Source: Thalassia testudinum
Taxonomy: Eukaryota > Streptophyta > Magnoliopsida > Alismatales > Hydrocharitaceae
NCBI GenBank assembly: GCA_037157565.1
Contig: JAZHRO010000026.1
Coordinates: forward strand, 32,664,501 to 32,728,500
Length of the DNA: 64,000 nucleotides
Direction: 5' to 3'
Part shown: in pieces, positions 9,795 through 21,210 of the stretch
How the letters are laid out: the number at the start of each line of letters is the position of its first letter
How positions within the stretch are numbered: the first letter of the stretch is position 1
Notes under the pieces: generated by a model
Told to the model about the DNA's origin: nothing
Databases searched by the model: none
The model's input: the letters and a program-made list of their open reading frames with translations, nothing else
Made by a program: the position numbers and the translations under genes

Positions 9795-10454
9795 TCATCG
9801 GTAATCTATGCAGACTCTCCACGAGTTGGCTAATCGGGTAGGTATGACTTCTCTAGTTTCAGTCGTTATGGTGGTGAGCCCTGCCTTTTTAGGTACAACT
9901 TGAATTGGGCTCACCCAACGACTATCGAAGATCGGGTAGATGATCCCTGCATCTAACCACTTGATGATCTCCTTTTTCACGACCTCTTGCAGATTGGGGT
10001 TCAAGCGTCTCTGCATCTCACGAGAAGGTCGTGCGCCCTCTTCTGAATAAATATGATGTGTGCAATAAGAGGGACTTATTCCAGTCAAATCATCGAGAGT
10101 CCATCCAATGGCTCTGCGATGTTGCTGGAGAACAGCAATCAGACGGGATTCCTGTTCGGGATTAAGCTTGGAATTAATAATCACAGGAAGGGTCTGATTA
10201 GAACCCAGAAAGATGTATTTCAAATGATCGGGAAGGGGTTTCAGTTCAAGGACGGGGTTATCAGCAGCAGTGGGTGGTTCAGGGTAGATGTGAGGTTCAA
10301 GGGTAGGAGCTATTGGTCTGTCTAGATCTGGAATTGACTCCTCTGATTGCGGTTCAAGATCTTTCTGCGATTGATGAGGTATAATCAGGTCATTCTCAAA
10401 GTGCGTTTCATCAACCAAAGCCCTAATGTCACAAATTTGTTCGATGACACCCAA
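9795..10454 (-). pseudogene. Athila 1 reverse transcriptase N-terminal part (fingers)
   Basis: Contains HRRAIGWTLDDLTGISPSYC, the PSREMQRRLNPNLQEVVKKE block and VSPIQVVPKKAG, typical of the Athila RT approach. It ends at an in-frame TGA inside the conserved block RVCIDYR-LN at 9795. The stop stands where Arg or Lys is expected, and CGA to TGA at a methylated CpG is the simplest explanation. The frame then continues into the FMDD part. The N-terminal linker (Glu/Pro-rich) joins protease to RT. Confidence 0.85.
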
Positions 10455-10972
10455 TTGATTCCTTGTTGGGCCTTAAATATATCAATTTTTAGGGTTTGAT
10501 TTCCAAATTTGAGCTCTATTTGGCCCTCCTCACAGCTGATGTTGGCTCTAGCAGTAGCCAAGAAAGGTCTCCCTAGAATGATTGGTGTATCCCTAGGGTT
10601 TTCAAGTGCGTCCATGTCTAAGACTATAAAATCTACAGGAAAGTAGAAATCCCGCACTCTTACAATAACATCCTCGAGAATCCCTTTTGGTGACTTTATA
10701 GATCGATCTGCTAATTGTAATGTCACCTCAGTCGATTTTAGCTCAGATTCTTCTAGGTGGTTAAGTAAGGATGTGGGTATCAGATTTATGGAAGCACCCA
10801 AGTCTAGCAATGCTCTATTGAATTGGGTATCACCTATCTTGCAGGAAATCAGGGGAGTACCAGGATCTTTAGCCTTGGGTGGGAGTCTACTTAAGATTAC
10901 AGAGCTGGCTTGCTCTGACAGTATAATTGGACTCCCACTCTTGGTTCGCCGCTTACGCTGGGGTGTACACAC
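10385..10972 (-). pseudogene. Athila 1 aspartic protease
   Basis: A retropepsin-like protease that would process Gag-Pol. The active-site block reads ALLDLGASINLIP, the DLGAS variant used by Athila-type elements instead of DTGAS. The second conserved block IILGRPFLATARANISCEEG follows at the expected distance. The frame overlaps the start of the RT segment by about 70 bp in another frame, so a shift separates them. Confidence 0.87.
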
Positions 10973-10999
10973 ATTCTTTAAGAATCATGCATAAGCCGG

Positions 11000-13042
11000 T
11001 ACGTGGCGAATCGCATCCATCAAGGGGATGTTTATTTGGACCTGCTCAAAGAGCTTGACCAGGTCCTCCTCAGGTGCCACGGGCTTGGTAGTCTTCTTTC
11101 CCTTGGTCAAGGCCTCGGGAAACGAGACCTTAGTTGGTTCTTCTAGGATAGGTCCAGGTCTTTGGTTTGGGACAGGGATAGGAACATCCTAGATTACTGT
11201 CCTAGGGTTGGGATTACTACCAGGCTTGGGGTGGTTTGGATAGGGTGGATCGTGAGTTTCCTTACCACTACGGGTTGTTACAGAATTTAGCCCTGCCTAA
11301 TTTTGGTTGGGGTTGGGTAAGATGGGTTGCTGCTGATAGCCCGCATAGGAAGTGGAAGCCTCCATCCCGTCAGGTGAAGGAACAGAGGGGGCCTGATAAA
11401 TCATGTGTGCTTGGCCCGGGTTTGGGTTAATAACGCGCCGCTGTGTTGGCACGTTATTCGGGTTAGGAAGAGGTTGGGAAGGAAGTGTGCCTGGTTGGCG
11501 AGAATTAGTCAACTGGGCCAGTTGATTTTGAACCTCTGTAAGTTCGTCCTTGTGTTGCTTCTGAATAGCCGAATTCGTTTTTTGTATGTCAGCCAGAGTC
11601 TGAAGGATGAGAGACATTTGGTCCTGATTTGGCCTTGATGGATAGGTAAGGTTGGGCCGAGGCTGAGGCGGTTGGTAAGGACGAGGGGGTTGTGGACGAG
11701 GCTGAAAGGGTGGTCTTTGGGTTTGGGAATTTCCCGTCCACTGGAAGTTGGGATGGTTTCTCCATCCAGGGTTATAGGTGTTGGAGAATGGGTCGTTCTA
11801 GATGGCGTTGAGGTCCTCGCAGGTCTGAGGAACCTCCAAAGAATCAGAGAATGGGGGAATGGAATTCCCTGGGCTGGTATAAAAAGGATCGGATAACCCT
11901 CCGATCCGAGAATCAGATGGGGGTGGATATGGATCCATCCTAGGAGAAGATCGGTGGAGAATGTTTTGCACAGTTTCCCGTGTGGAAGGAGGCTGTGCAA
12001 AGGAGCTATGCGCAGAGGTGGCTCGCTGCAAGTGTTGAGTCAGCTCGTCCACCTTCTTCTCAATGATTAAGACCTTGTCCAATTGACTGGCCATTAATTC
12101 CAGGTCGACTGATACGGACAGGCCCTGCGTCTCATGTGCTCCCCTAAGGTTCGTCGATGCGCGGGTATTCGTCCTGTTGAATAAACCCATGGAGTCAATG
12201 TTAATGGAGTTCTCACACATGTTTTCGAGAATCTCCCACATGGTGTCCTCATGTTGACCAATGATATTTCCTCCGCAAGTTGCATTGACGAAAAGCCTGA
12301 TATCCTCACGGAGTCCCTGGTAAAAAGACTGGACTTGTTCCCATTTAAGGACTCCGTGATGGGGGCACTTTCTCATGAGATCCTGAAAGCGATCCCATGC
12401 CTCATGGAGAGGTTCTCCCGTTTGCTGAGTGAAGTGAGTAATCTGATGGCGCAAGGCATTGGTCTGACCAACGGGAAAGAACTTCTTCAAAAATTCGGAC
12501 TGAAGTTCTTCCCAATTGTTGATCGGCCGGGTCTGAGTCTGGTACCAATGAGTGGCCTTGTCCATAAGGGAGAAGGAGAACATCTTCATGACGAGAATGT
12601 CCCGATTTTATGCATCTAACCCAAAAGTTTAGGCCAGATGCTTCAGCTGTTTGATGTGCTGCAACGGGTCTTCAGAATTAAACCCATGGAATTTAGCTAT
12701 GGCATGAATCATATTGGGCTTTAATTCAGAATCAGGTCCTCCAATCGGGATTCTGACTCGAGGCTCAATAGCCATCGCAGCAGGATTATAATGGTCCCGC
12801 ATCATAGGACGCTGCGGTGGGTGCACAAAGTTCTGGAAGTGGTCATTGAGTCGCTGGAGCTGGTGCTCCAGATTGTTTTCTTCCTCAACTAGCTGAGCCA
12901 TTGTGGAAAAAGAAGGTGAGTTGGGTTCGGAGTCGGAGGAGAGGTCGATGTGTGGTGTTGTTTTCTCAAACAAGGGCACTGAGGCTCGGCCTCGAGGAGA
13001 GTGAAGTTCTAAAGGAGGTTTTAAGGACCTCCTACCAAACAT
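11000..13042 (-). pseudogene. Athila 1 gag
   Basis: Structural nucleocapsid protein. The start at 13040-13042 opens a 137-codon frame with a coiled-coil-like region (EEENNLEHQLQRLNDHFQNF) and the pre-gag block LKPNMIHAIAKFHGF. Two stops at about 12610-12628 interrupt before the retrotransposon-gag domain, which resumes at 12589: MKMFSFSLMDKATHWYQ, LQSEFLKKFFPVGQTNALR, WDRFQDLMRKCPHHG. A further open piece at 11297-11617 (QKQHKDELTEVQNQLAQL) is the Gln/Pro-rich tail. The stops preclude a full-length product. Confidence 0.85.
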
Positions 13043-13947
13043 ACACTGTTGGAAGAGATGAGTTTAGCAAGTGCTGGACCCAATCAAGGCACCCAAAATG
13101 TTGGGTGACTATAGAGGTGCGGGGCAGATGGACCCCTTGATCAAAAGATCGACCACCTGAGAATTGCTTGGGCAGCCAGAGAGGGTGAGTCCCGCGAAGA
13201 CCCCTACTCGGTAGAGCATCCCCACAGGTTATTGGGTTTCCCCCACCCGACCTCTCTTATCACTAAGATTCCAGGTAGACCAGAATGAGGATCTTGACCT
13301 CTTAAGTCTACCAATTTTAGTTTAAGATCAGGGTGCTTAAGTTTTCACTTGAACTTTTAGCTTTTTGAGTGCGAAGAGTGACCTAAGTTGAAGGTTGGTT
13401 GACCCTAAGGGGTCAACTTTACCTATTAATTCCTTTGAGAACTTATTAGGTCGTGTCTTTTAGGGTTCAAGTGTTTTAGAGAGCCAATTGCTTAGGGTTT
13501 TTCTGAATAGGTATATTCAATCAATGGCTTAGGCACACTTCTTTTGGGATTCCTCAATTCTTGATTAAGTAGTGTGTCTCTAAAACCCTGGTGTTAATTC
13601 CTACGTTGGCTCTACTTGGTCCAGTTAACTTCTTGTTGGGAAATTAGGCCTCAGGCAAGAAGATGTTAGCCCTTAATTACCCGTAATAGTGTGTGCAGGA
13701 ATAGTGGTTTTGAAAATATGCAGCTGTTACTAGGTATGAAAGGCAGGTGATACCTATATTGCTTATTCTTTTCTTTTTCTTCCTCTTTAGAATTTAGGGG
13801 TTATTAGCGAGAGGATAGAAGTTACCTGTCCTTGAAGTGGTTGTTTGTGCGGCTGCTTCTTGATTTTTCTGTACCTGCACACAAGAGAGAAGAGATTATT
13901 AGAAACTTTCAAATAGAGAATTTATAGCTTCTAGAATAGCCGTTGCT
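13043..13947 (-). other. Athila 1 untranslated leader
   Basis: About 0.9 kb between the primer binding site and gag. No coding frame is evident. It would be the 5' leader of the genomic RNA and is where packaging and dimerisation signals are expected, although none can be identified by eye. Confidence 0.6.
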
Positions 13948-13964
13948 CCCCGGCAATGGCGCCA
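13948..13964 (-). other. Primer binding site, tRNA-Asp type
   Basis: On the element strand TGGCGCCATTGCCGGGG begins five bases after the 5' LTR. It is complementary to the 3' end of plant tRNA-Asp (CCCCGGCAACGGCGCCA) with one mismatch. tRNA-Asp priming is characteristic of Athila elements. Confidence 0.88.
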
Positions 13965-13969
13965 AGAAA

Positions 13970-16835
13970 TGACAGCCTGTCTGGCTATCCGGTTTGTTTA
14001 CGTTTGTTATACTTTAAATTACAGTTGTTGTAGTAATAAGACAGCTACTAGGTTATCATTACAAAATTTTTTACTCGGAAATGGTTTTCCCGAGGTCGAA
14101 CTCAGGGAGCTACTGGAATTCTAGAAATACAAAGGTTCTCTATTAGATTACAAAAATAAGAGAGAGAGAGAGTGAGAAAGTCTGTCTTGGCTTCTTCTTC
14201 TTCTCTTCTCCTTCTCTTTCTATCTTTTTTTCTTCTTTCAGCTGCTCTCCTTTTCTTCTTCTTTCTCTTCTTCTCTGCTCACGGCTGTGTCTTCTCTCTT
14301 CTTTTCTTCTGCAGAGTTCTTCTTCTTCTTCTTTTCTTCTGTTCTTTTTTCTTTGTTCTTCTCTTTCTTCTGCTCTTGCGGCTATGTCTTCTTCCCTCTT
14401 TTTCTTCTTCTTCTTCTTCTTCTTTTTCTTCATCCTTCTTCTTTCTTCTTTTCTTGCTTTATCTCCTCTGGCCGCTGCTCAACCATCGTCTGATGCAGTG
14501 GTCAGACGACTTAACTGTAGGTTTGCTACAGTGCTTCTCTTCTTCTGTTTCTTCTTTCTTGCTTCTCTTTCTTCTTCTCTGCTTCTTCTTCCTCTCTGCC
14601 CTGAGCGGCTAAGGCTTCAACCGCCTTCCTTCCTTCTTCTCCTTCCTTCCTTCTCCTTCTGCTCCTGCATGCTCACACAAGGATTAGAAAGCAAAACCTA
14701 CCCCTACCCTTCCCCGCATCTCTCTCTCTCTCAGATTTCGCTCATAGGATCGCTCTCCCAGAGCCGGGTATTCGGGTATGGGTATCGCGCCCGGGACCAG
14801 GCCCACTGGCGTGCGGTGGTGGGCGAGGAGTGTGCGGGTTAAGGTAATCGGATCCGGCCCAGACCCGCAGGACGTGAGCGCGGGCGAGGGCGAGCACGTG
14901 GCGCACGGCATGAGTGAGGGACCTGACCCCTGTGTTCGAAGGCGAATAGCCTAGAACACTTTTCAAATTTATGTGCGGGCGTTTAGCCACGCACTTCCGA
15001 GGTGGGACTAAAGTCCCACCTCCCAGATTGGCACCCGCAGCTGAGGAAGCTGCAAGCAATTGCAGCAGTGTGCGAGACCTTCGCCCCAGCTGCAGTCCTG
15101 GGATGCTTCGCGGAGGCAAGCCGCGCGTCCTGGGGCGTGAGCCTGCGCGAGAGAGCACCTGCAGCTGCAGGTGAAGGAGCTTCAGAAGCTCGGTAATGGC
15201 GGTGAAGGGACGTCGACCTGAAAATAAGAATACGGCCTCTCGACCCAATCAGAGGATGCAGGGAGCTTCGCTGGAGTGCGGCGAAGGCAGTGCAGGTGCT
15301 GGCGAGGCGTGAGGCTGCGTATGGTGGTAGCCCTAGGTCGGACTGTGGTCGGAGAGATGGGTTTGTTCGGGGGGTCGTTGGGTGGCGTTTGGTAGTGAAT
15401 GGGAAGGGGGGATCTGTTGAGTGGAGTGAGGGGAAGCTTTTGGGGTAGTCGGCAAGGGGTGAGAAGGTCTGTGGAGGTGGGATGAGCTCAACGGAGAGGG
15501 TGGTCGGAGATGGAACAGGCGGAGATGGAAGTCGTGTGTGGTGGGATGGAAAGATAAATTGAGAGAGGGAAAATGTAAGGGAGGAGGAGAGGAAGCTATT
15601 TACCTAGGTTTTGGATGAAGGGGGAGGGCGGAGCCACCAGCTCGTACCTGCTAGAGCTGGGGAAGAAAGGGCCCTGGAGGAGGAGTTCGGCGGCGAGGAA
15701 GCAGGCGGAGGGCGCCGGCGGGTACAGCATGGCACAGATGAGAGGGCAAGGAGAACCCTGTTGCAGGTAAGGCGGCAGAGCGACGAGGAGGAAGAGGAGG
15801 GAGTCGCCGGAAGCTATGGGCCGTCTGACGGAGGAGGGGATGAAGTGGGGGGTGTTCTCCGTCAAAGAGAGCTTGAAGGAACCGGCAGGGGGTGCCGGTC
15901 CTTATAAAGGGGCTGGCGCAGAGGGAGGCGCGGGCTGGCGACGTGCCAGCCTCGCCGGAGCGTGGCCGGAAAGGGGACCCATACCTTCCGCGCATTCGCA
16001 CGGATGGTATGGGGGCCGGCAGAGAGCATGGATGGGTCCCTGCGACAGAGGATGACGTAGGGAACCCCGCGTCTCTTTTGCAGGGCGATCTCCCCTCTCT
16101 AAGCAGCGCCATGCTCCGCATAAGGTCGTCGGAGCATGGTGCTGCGCAGAGTTTTGCAGGAGGGACCGTTCTGCAAAGAATGATGAAAAAGCTGGGGGCC
16201 AAAATGCAAGGGTTTCGAAAGATAAGGGTCAAAAAGTAAATGAAGATGACCAAATTTCAAAGTCAGTCAAGGAGGTCTCTTCTTAGGCTCAAGTTTTTAT
16301 ACACGACTAATTTAAACCTAAGGATTTTAATGGTGAATTTTATTTCTAGGTTGAACCATGTTTGACCAGCCAATTTACGTAAAAACCCAGATTAAGTCAT
16401 TAATTGGGCATGGTTCTCTTTGTAGGTCAAAATGGGTTTCTAAGGCCAAATTGAAGGTTCTAAACCCTAGAGATTATTTTTCTATGAATTTTAGAGGGTT
16501 TAGTTGATTTTTATCCTACCTCAAACCTCGTGAATTGAAGTGGGTTTATTTTAGGGTTACAGAATGTCATTTAATTTCTTGAAGTTACTATAACCCTTTT
16601 TAGATCAGATCATCCCACTTTCCTTCTTATTAGGCATGTTTGACCTGTGTTTGGATCCTTAATTACCCTGTTTGCAAACTGCGTTGGTGAAATTGCAGCT
16701 TTACCCCTTATGATTTATTTTCTTCTTAAACTTAGAATTCTCTGAGTTAAGCCTTTCTTTGGGTTATGTAGGAGCTTTTTCTTACATATCTGGGTTAGAT
16801 TGTGCTAGTTAGGGTTCATGATGAGGTTCTCATCA
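13970..16835 (-). repeat. Athila 1 5' LTR (2,866 bp)
   Basis: Partner of 2852-5777, with the same TG/CA ends and the same internal hairpins (14999-15022, 15156-15173) and TATA-like box (15900-15908). It is followed on the right by the target duplication tctac (16836-16840). Confidence 0.93.
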
Positions 16836-16840
16836 TCTAC

Positions 16841-17310
16841 AGTCTGCTTTGAAAAGGCTAAGCAGGCAGTACGAAGCAAATTCTATTAGATGAGACTTCT
16901 CGTATAGTGGCAATCCACTTCAACGTGTTTGGTCCTTCCATGGAACATCAGGTTATTAACGTTGTACGTGGTAGCCTTGTTAGCACAATGCATCTCCATG
17001 GGCTCTTGAAAATGAACATAAGGACCTTGCAACAAGGTCTAACCCAAATCATCTCTACTCTCGTTTGTGCCATGGCTTGATATTCAGACTTTGAACTAGA
17101 ATGGGAGACCACACTTTTCTTCTTACTCCACCAAGAAACAAGATTGCCTGTTACGAATATACAGAAGCCCGTGGTAGACTTCCTATCACCAAGATCACCA
17201 GCATAGTCAACATCATAATAACCCACAACTATCACAGGGGCTCCTCTCTGAAATAGAAGACCATGTCCAGGAGCTCTCTTAAGGTGCCTAAGCACCTACA
17301 TCACTACCTA
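16841..17310 (-). pseudogene. Copia B RNase H
   Basis: Ty1/copia RNase H: VGYYDVDYAGDLGDRKSTTG, SWWSKKKSVVSHSSSKSEYQ and, near 16930, TKHVEVDCHY are in the correct order. The domain is cut at 16836 by Athila 1 and ends at 2808-2851 with FTKPL. In the first block DADYAG has become DVDYAG, which may cost a catalytic acidic neighbour. Short open pieces in different frames show decay. Confidence 0.85.
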
Positions 17311-18280
17311 CTAATGTACATCTGTGGGCTTGTCTAAAAACTGACTCAACTTCCCAACTGTTAAAGTAATGTCTGGCTGTGTAATAGTTAGGTATAAAAG
17401 TTTGCCCACCAACTGTCTATAGGCCCTGCTATCAACAATTTTTGCTGCACTATCATAAAAATGTACCTTTGGATCCATAGGGATATTTACTCCCTTGGAT
17501 CCTAACATCCCTGCCTCCTGGAATATATCAAGGGCATATTTCCTTTGAGACATCACAATGTCCCCTTTACTTTGAGCAACCTTAATTCCCAAGAAATAGC
17601 AGAGTCCTCCCAGGTCCCTCATAACATACTACTAACCTAGAAACTCCACCTCAGAAACACCCAACTTGTCATCTCCCGTGAAAATTAAATCATCCACACA
17701 CACAAGTAGCACCACCGCACCATGACACATCCGCCTCACAAAAAGCGAATGATCGAAAGATGACCTATGCATCCCAACAGTAGCTAAAGCCTTTGATAGT
17801 CACTGGAACTAGGCACAGAGACTGCTTCGGCCATGAATAGCCTTTCTCAACCTGCATACACACTCCCCCTAAATCTCGAAACCCAGGGGCTGTTGCATGT
17901 AAACTTCTTCTTAGAAGTCACCATACAAAAACGTATTCTTGACATCGAGCTAATGAAGGGACCAACCAAGACGTGCTGCAACAGAGACTAAAATTCTCAC
18001 TATGGAGAGACAAGCCATCGAAGAGAAGGTGTCAAAGAAGTCCACTCCAAAAGTTTAGGTGAACCCCTTTGCAACAAGCCTAGCCTTGTACCATGGAATA
18101 GTCCCATCAGAGTTGTATTTTAAGGCAAAGACCTAACTAGCTCCAACAAGATGTGCTTCAGAAGGAAGTGGTGCCAACTCCCAAGTCCCCTTATCACGAA
18201 GAGCAAACATCTCGTCCTCCATGGCAACACGCCATTTTGGATTGAGTAGACCCTGCTGGTAGGTGGCTGGGATCTCCACA
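17311..18280 (-). pseudogene. Copia B reverse transcriptase
   Basis: Starts with the conserved opening KWRVAMEDEMFALRDKGTWEL (18210-18270). It continues through stop-ridden sequence containing YKARLVAKGFT, LDVKNTFLYGDF and LVCVDDLIFTG (the YVDD-type active site, here CVDD) at about 17680. The final open piece at 17311-17622 has MRDLGGLCYFLGIKVAQSKG and LVGKLLYLTITQPDI. Domain order and motifs are Ty1/copia. At least six stops are needed to read it through. Confidence 0.83.
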
Positions 18281-19367
18281 ACAAAGATGGCAGCAACAAA
18301 GGTGTGCAGAGACATACCAACCTGGGCAGTGGAGACAGCACTACCTGCCACTTTGTAATGCACACATGAATGAGAGGCCTTCCGAAAAGCAATGGGAACA
18401 TTATCCTCCACTTCTGCTAACACTATACTCGCAGGGACATCCACTGTATCTGACATGGTATGTGAAGGAGCATCCTCTGTGCAAGACTCAAAACCTGTAG
18501 GAGTATATTGAGGAGAAGTAGCCTCCAGGTTCTTAACACTAACTAAAGAAGACTGTGGAATAAGAGAGGGTGGCTTTGCCCAGTAAGAAACTGGCAACTA
18601 ATAAATGTGACCCTTGAATGTGCTCTCATCTGCTGGTACAAGCCTGCATGTGGTGGTAGATGGCCCTGTAGAAGGAGAATTGCTACTATCTGAGAAGACA
18701 CCAAAGGGTACAGGAGCAACTGGCATAGGAGCATACTCTGTCACACTCTACAACTATCTGGCAGCAACAGAAAAGTAAGGAACTGCTTCATGAAATGTGA
18801 CATCGGTACTAATGTAATGCTTCCGGTGCAAAGGATCAAAGCACTGATACCCCTTCTGAGTATGAAAGTAGCCAAGAAACACACACTTGACTACTCAAGG
18901 TGCTAATTTATCTCAACCGGATCCAAGAAGATGAACAAAAGCCACGCACCCAAATGTCTTGGGTGGAACACCAAACAACCCTGCATCGGGATATAACACC
19001 AGCCATGGTACCTGCTCATGAGTAGCTGAGGAGGGCAATCTATTAATTAGATCGTAATTTGTGAGAACTGCATCGCCTCAGTAAGTATATGGCACACTAT
19101 TCTAAATAGAAAGAGTTCTGGCCATATAAAGAATATTCATGTACTTCCTCTCTACAACCCCATTCTATTGAGATGTGTGGGGACAGAAAGTTTGATGAAT
19201 GATACCATGCAAGCTATAGAAATCTGCCAACTGGTGAGTACAAAACTCCAATGCATTATATGATTTGACTATCTTGATGCAGACACCAAACTGATTGTTT
19301 ATCATTAACACAAACTTCTCAATAAGAGGACCCACTTCAGACTCATTCTTCATGAGGAATAACCAAG
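18281..19367 (-). pseudogene. Copia B integrase C-terminal half and linker
   Basis: From 19367 downward: LFLMKNESEVGPLIEKFV, IKIVKSYNALEFCTHQL (the second catalytic Asp block, D changed to Y in SDN), then QTFCPHTSQ and, after a stop, VVERKYMNILYMARTL. Beyond this come the copia GKR-like blocks (FGCVAFVH, CVFLGY, GYQCFDP) and a Ser/Pro-rich linker at 18133-18597 leading to RT. The domain is interrupted at 19368 by solo LTR A and resumes at 22095. Confidence 0.8.
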
Positions 19368-19372
19368 ACAAT
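19368..19372. repeat. Target duplication acaat of solo LTR A (left)
   Basis: Matches acaat at 22090-22094 exactly; five bases is the usual LTR-element duplication length. Confidence 0.9.
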
Positions 19373-19389
19373 TGTAACGAGCGCGTGCC

Positions 19390-20310
19390 CCAGACGTATT
19401 TTAAGACGTCTGGGAGGTGGCCCAGACGTCTGTAAAGACGTCTGGGATCACATCCAGACGTCTGACCAGACGTCCGGGATATTTTACAGACGTCTGGCGA
19501 ACAGTTATGCTCGCACGGGATATTCGTCTGCGCGCCTGTGCGCGCAGACCTGCGATCCTGCCTCTTTCTCTGCGGCGGCATGCGACTGCGACCGCCTTCT
19601 CTCTCCTCTCCGCGCGGCGTTAAAAGGGGGGGCGCGCCTCCCCTCCCGTCTCCACCATCTTCCTCCTTCTCCTCCTGCCTGTGCGCGAGAGCGAGCGGAC
19701 GCGAGGGCGCAGCGGCAGCGGCAGCCGCAGTAGGCTCGGAGGAGCTGCGGCGTGCGAGGGCGGGGCTCTGCCGTGAGGGCGAGCTCGCCGGGAGCGGCTT
19801 GGCCGGCCGGCGGAGGGCGCAGGGGGGCGCAGAGCGTCGCGGAGAGGGACCTGCTGCGGGCGGAGCAGCGGACGCGCGAGGTGCGACGCGGGCGGCGTCG
19901 CGAGCGGAGGCCGAGCAAGGTTCTGATTCTGGAAAATTTCCAGAATCAGACGTCTGGATTGATATCCAGACGGCAAGGTCGACGTCTGTGAGATCATACA
20001 GACGTCTGAAAGGTGAGTTTCCGCTTTCTTCTTCTTTTTGTCGACTGACCGTACTGAGGGAGGAGGGTTGGCTGTGCGCAGGTTCACTGATTCGTCATCT
20101 TTGCGAATCAGACGTCTGGAATTTGTACCAGACGGCGGGAGTGACCTCCAGACGTCCGGAGTGACCTCCAGACGTCCGGAGCGACCATCGGACGTCTGGG
20201 ATCTAGGAAAGACGTCCCCACAGACTTCTGGACGTCCGGGGAACCAAGCCGAACAGGTAATTCTCTGATCCACCGTTTAAGACGTCTGGAAGGAGTTCCA
20301 GACGTCTGAT
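19390..20310. repeat. Array of GACGTC palindromes (CAGACGTCTG) in solo LTR A
   Basis: About 17 copies of the GACGTC core, most inside CAGACGTCTG or CAGACGTCCG, in three clusters (about 19390-19500, 19945-20010, 20105-20310). The clusters are separated by a GC-rich segment. GACGTC is the C-box core recognised by plant bZIP factors; binding here is inference. Confidence 0.85.
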
Positions 20311-20596
20311 TTTGCACAGTATTGTCTTTCTCGACCCGTTTAGGGCCCGTTTGGGCTCCGTTTTCCGCGATTCGAGTTGCGTTCGTTTCAGAATTAATTC
20401 CTCTACCCGCCTACAGTAGCTATACCCTGTTTTGAGACTCTCCTTGTGTTGATCCTTGTGATAGGACCTCGTTCGGTTGCAGTCTTGAGAGTCGCGGAGG
20501 CGCGCGGGATTCCCGATCACGCCCCCATTACTCCCGTTGTACCTGGTAGAGTGGCTTTAAGTATTAATAAAATCTGTTAAAGTATGGAACCATAAC

Positions 20597-20752
20597 TAGA
20601 ACCTCGGGCATTGCATGAATCCTAGGAATGAGAAATATATGGAATGATAGCTCCTAGGTGTTGCATGAATCCTAGGGCCGGAAAACTAGATTGTATGATA
20701 GATCCTAGGATATGGCATGAATCCTAGGATGGAAAAACTAGTGGAATGTATA
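20597..20752. repeat. Three about 52-bp tandem units with CCTAGG
   Basis: Each unit has TCCTAGG or a variant, GCATGAATCCTAGG, then GGAA...ATGATA. The same three units occur at 38424-38580 in solo LTR B, so the array predates both insertions. Confidence 0.75.
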
Positions 20753-21028
20753 TTACTGCAGTCTTGGAAAAATGGAAAGGAATATATATAAAGCTGCCTG
20801 TAAATTTAATTAACAGCTGCCTGTTATGCATAAAGAATCATGTTTGAGATCATGGAATGTGAGAACGTGAATCTGGAAAGTGAAACATATGATGTTCTGA
20901 GATAAAGAGCTGGAACCCTACGGGGAATTAGGAGTGGAACTCCTGGAAAGAAAAGGAATGGAACTGAGATGTAGTTTGTACTGTCTCTTGGGTACGCAGT
21001 ACCAAGGGAAGTACCTGTACCTGTTTTA

Positions 21029-21210
21029 GTGCAGAGTGGGGCCAGCCGCCCCAGGGACCCGGGGTTAGGCTTGGCCGCTCTGTACCGACTTGTTGGCCCT
21101 CGTATACGTAGTACCGAGGAGAGCTAGTAGTGTTAGGAGAGTACTAGCTACCCCACGGGCCCCGGGGTTCTGCTAGCCTCCTTCACCGACTTGTTAGGCC
21201 CACTAGGGCA
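21029..21210. repeat. Two diverged GC-rich repeat units
   Basis: Two stretches share the order AGCNNCCCC, GGGNCCCGGGGTT, then CCGACTTGTTGGCCC or CACCGACTTGTTAGGCCC. The same pair is present in solo LTR B near 38875-39035 and in degraded inverted form in LTR C (52390-52620). Confidence 0.65.

Larger units (their letters stand above)
2852..16835 (-). mobile_element. Complete Athila-type Ty3/gypsy retrotransposon (Athila 1)
   Basis: A 13,984-bp LTR element in minus orientation with all structural landmarks: two long LTRs (2852-5777 and 13970-16835) with TG/CA ends, a perfect 5-bp target duplication tctac (2847-2851 and 16836-16840), a tRNA-Asp primer site, a polypurine tract, and gag, protease, reverse transcriptase, RNase H and integrase in that order. 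Domain order (integrase last) makes it Ty3/gypsy. The DLGAS protease, the integrase sequence, the tRNA-Asp primer and the very long LTRs fit the Athila lineage. Every coding block is interrupted by stops or shifts. It inserted into the 3' end of Copia B pol. Confidence 0.93.

Noticed and set aside
13948..13964. Possible tRNA-Asp gene fragment
   Set aside because: Only the 3' 17 bases match and it sits five bases from an LTR, so it is a primer binding site.
19538..20270. Overlapping Arg/Ala/Pro-rich frames of up to 217 codons on both strands in solo LTR A
   Set aside because: GC-rich composition gives open frames in many phases; the frames are not conserved in solo LTR B (37067-37943).
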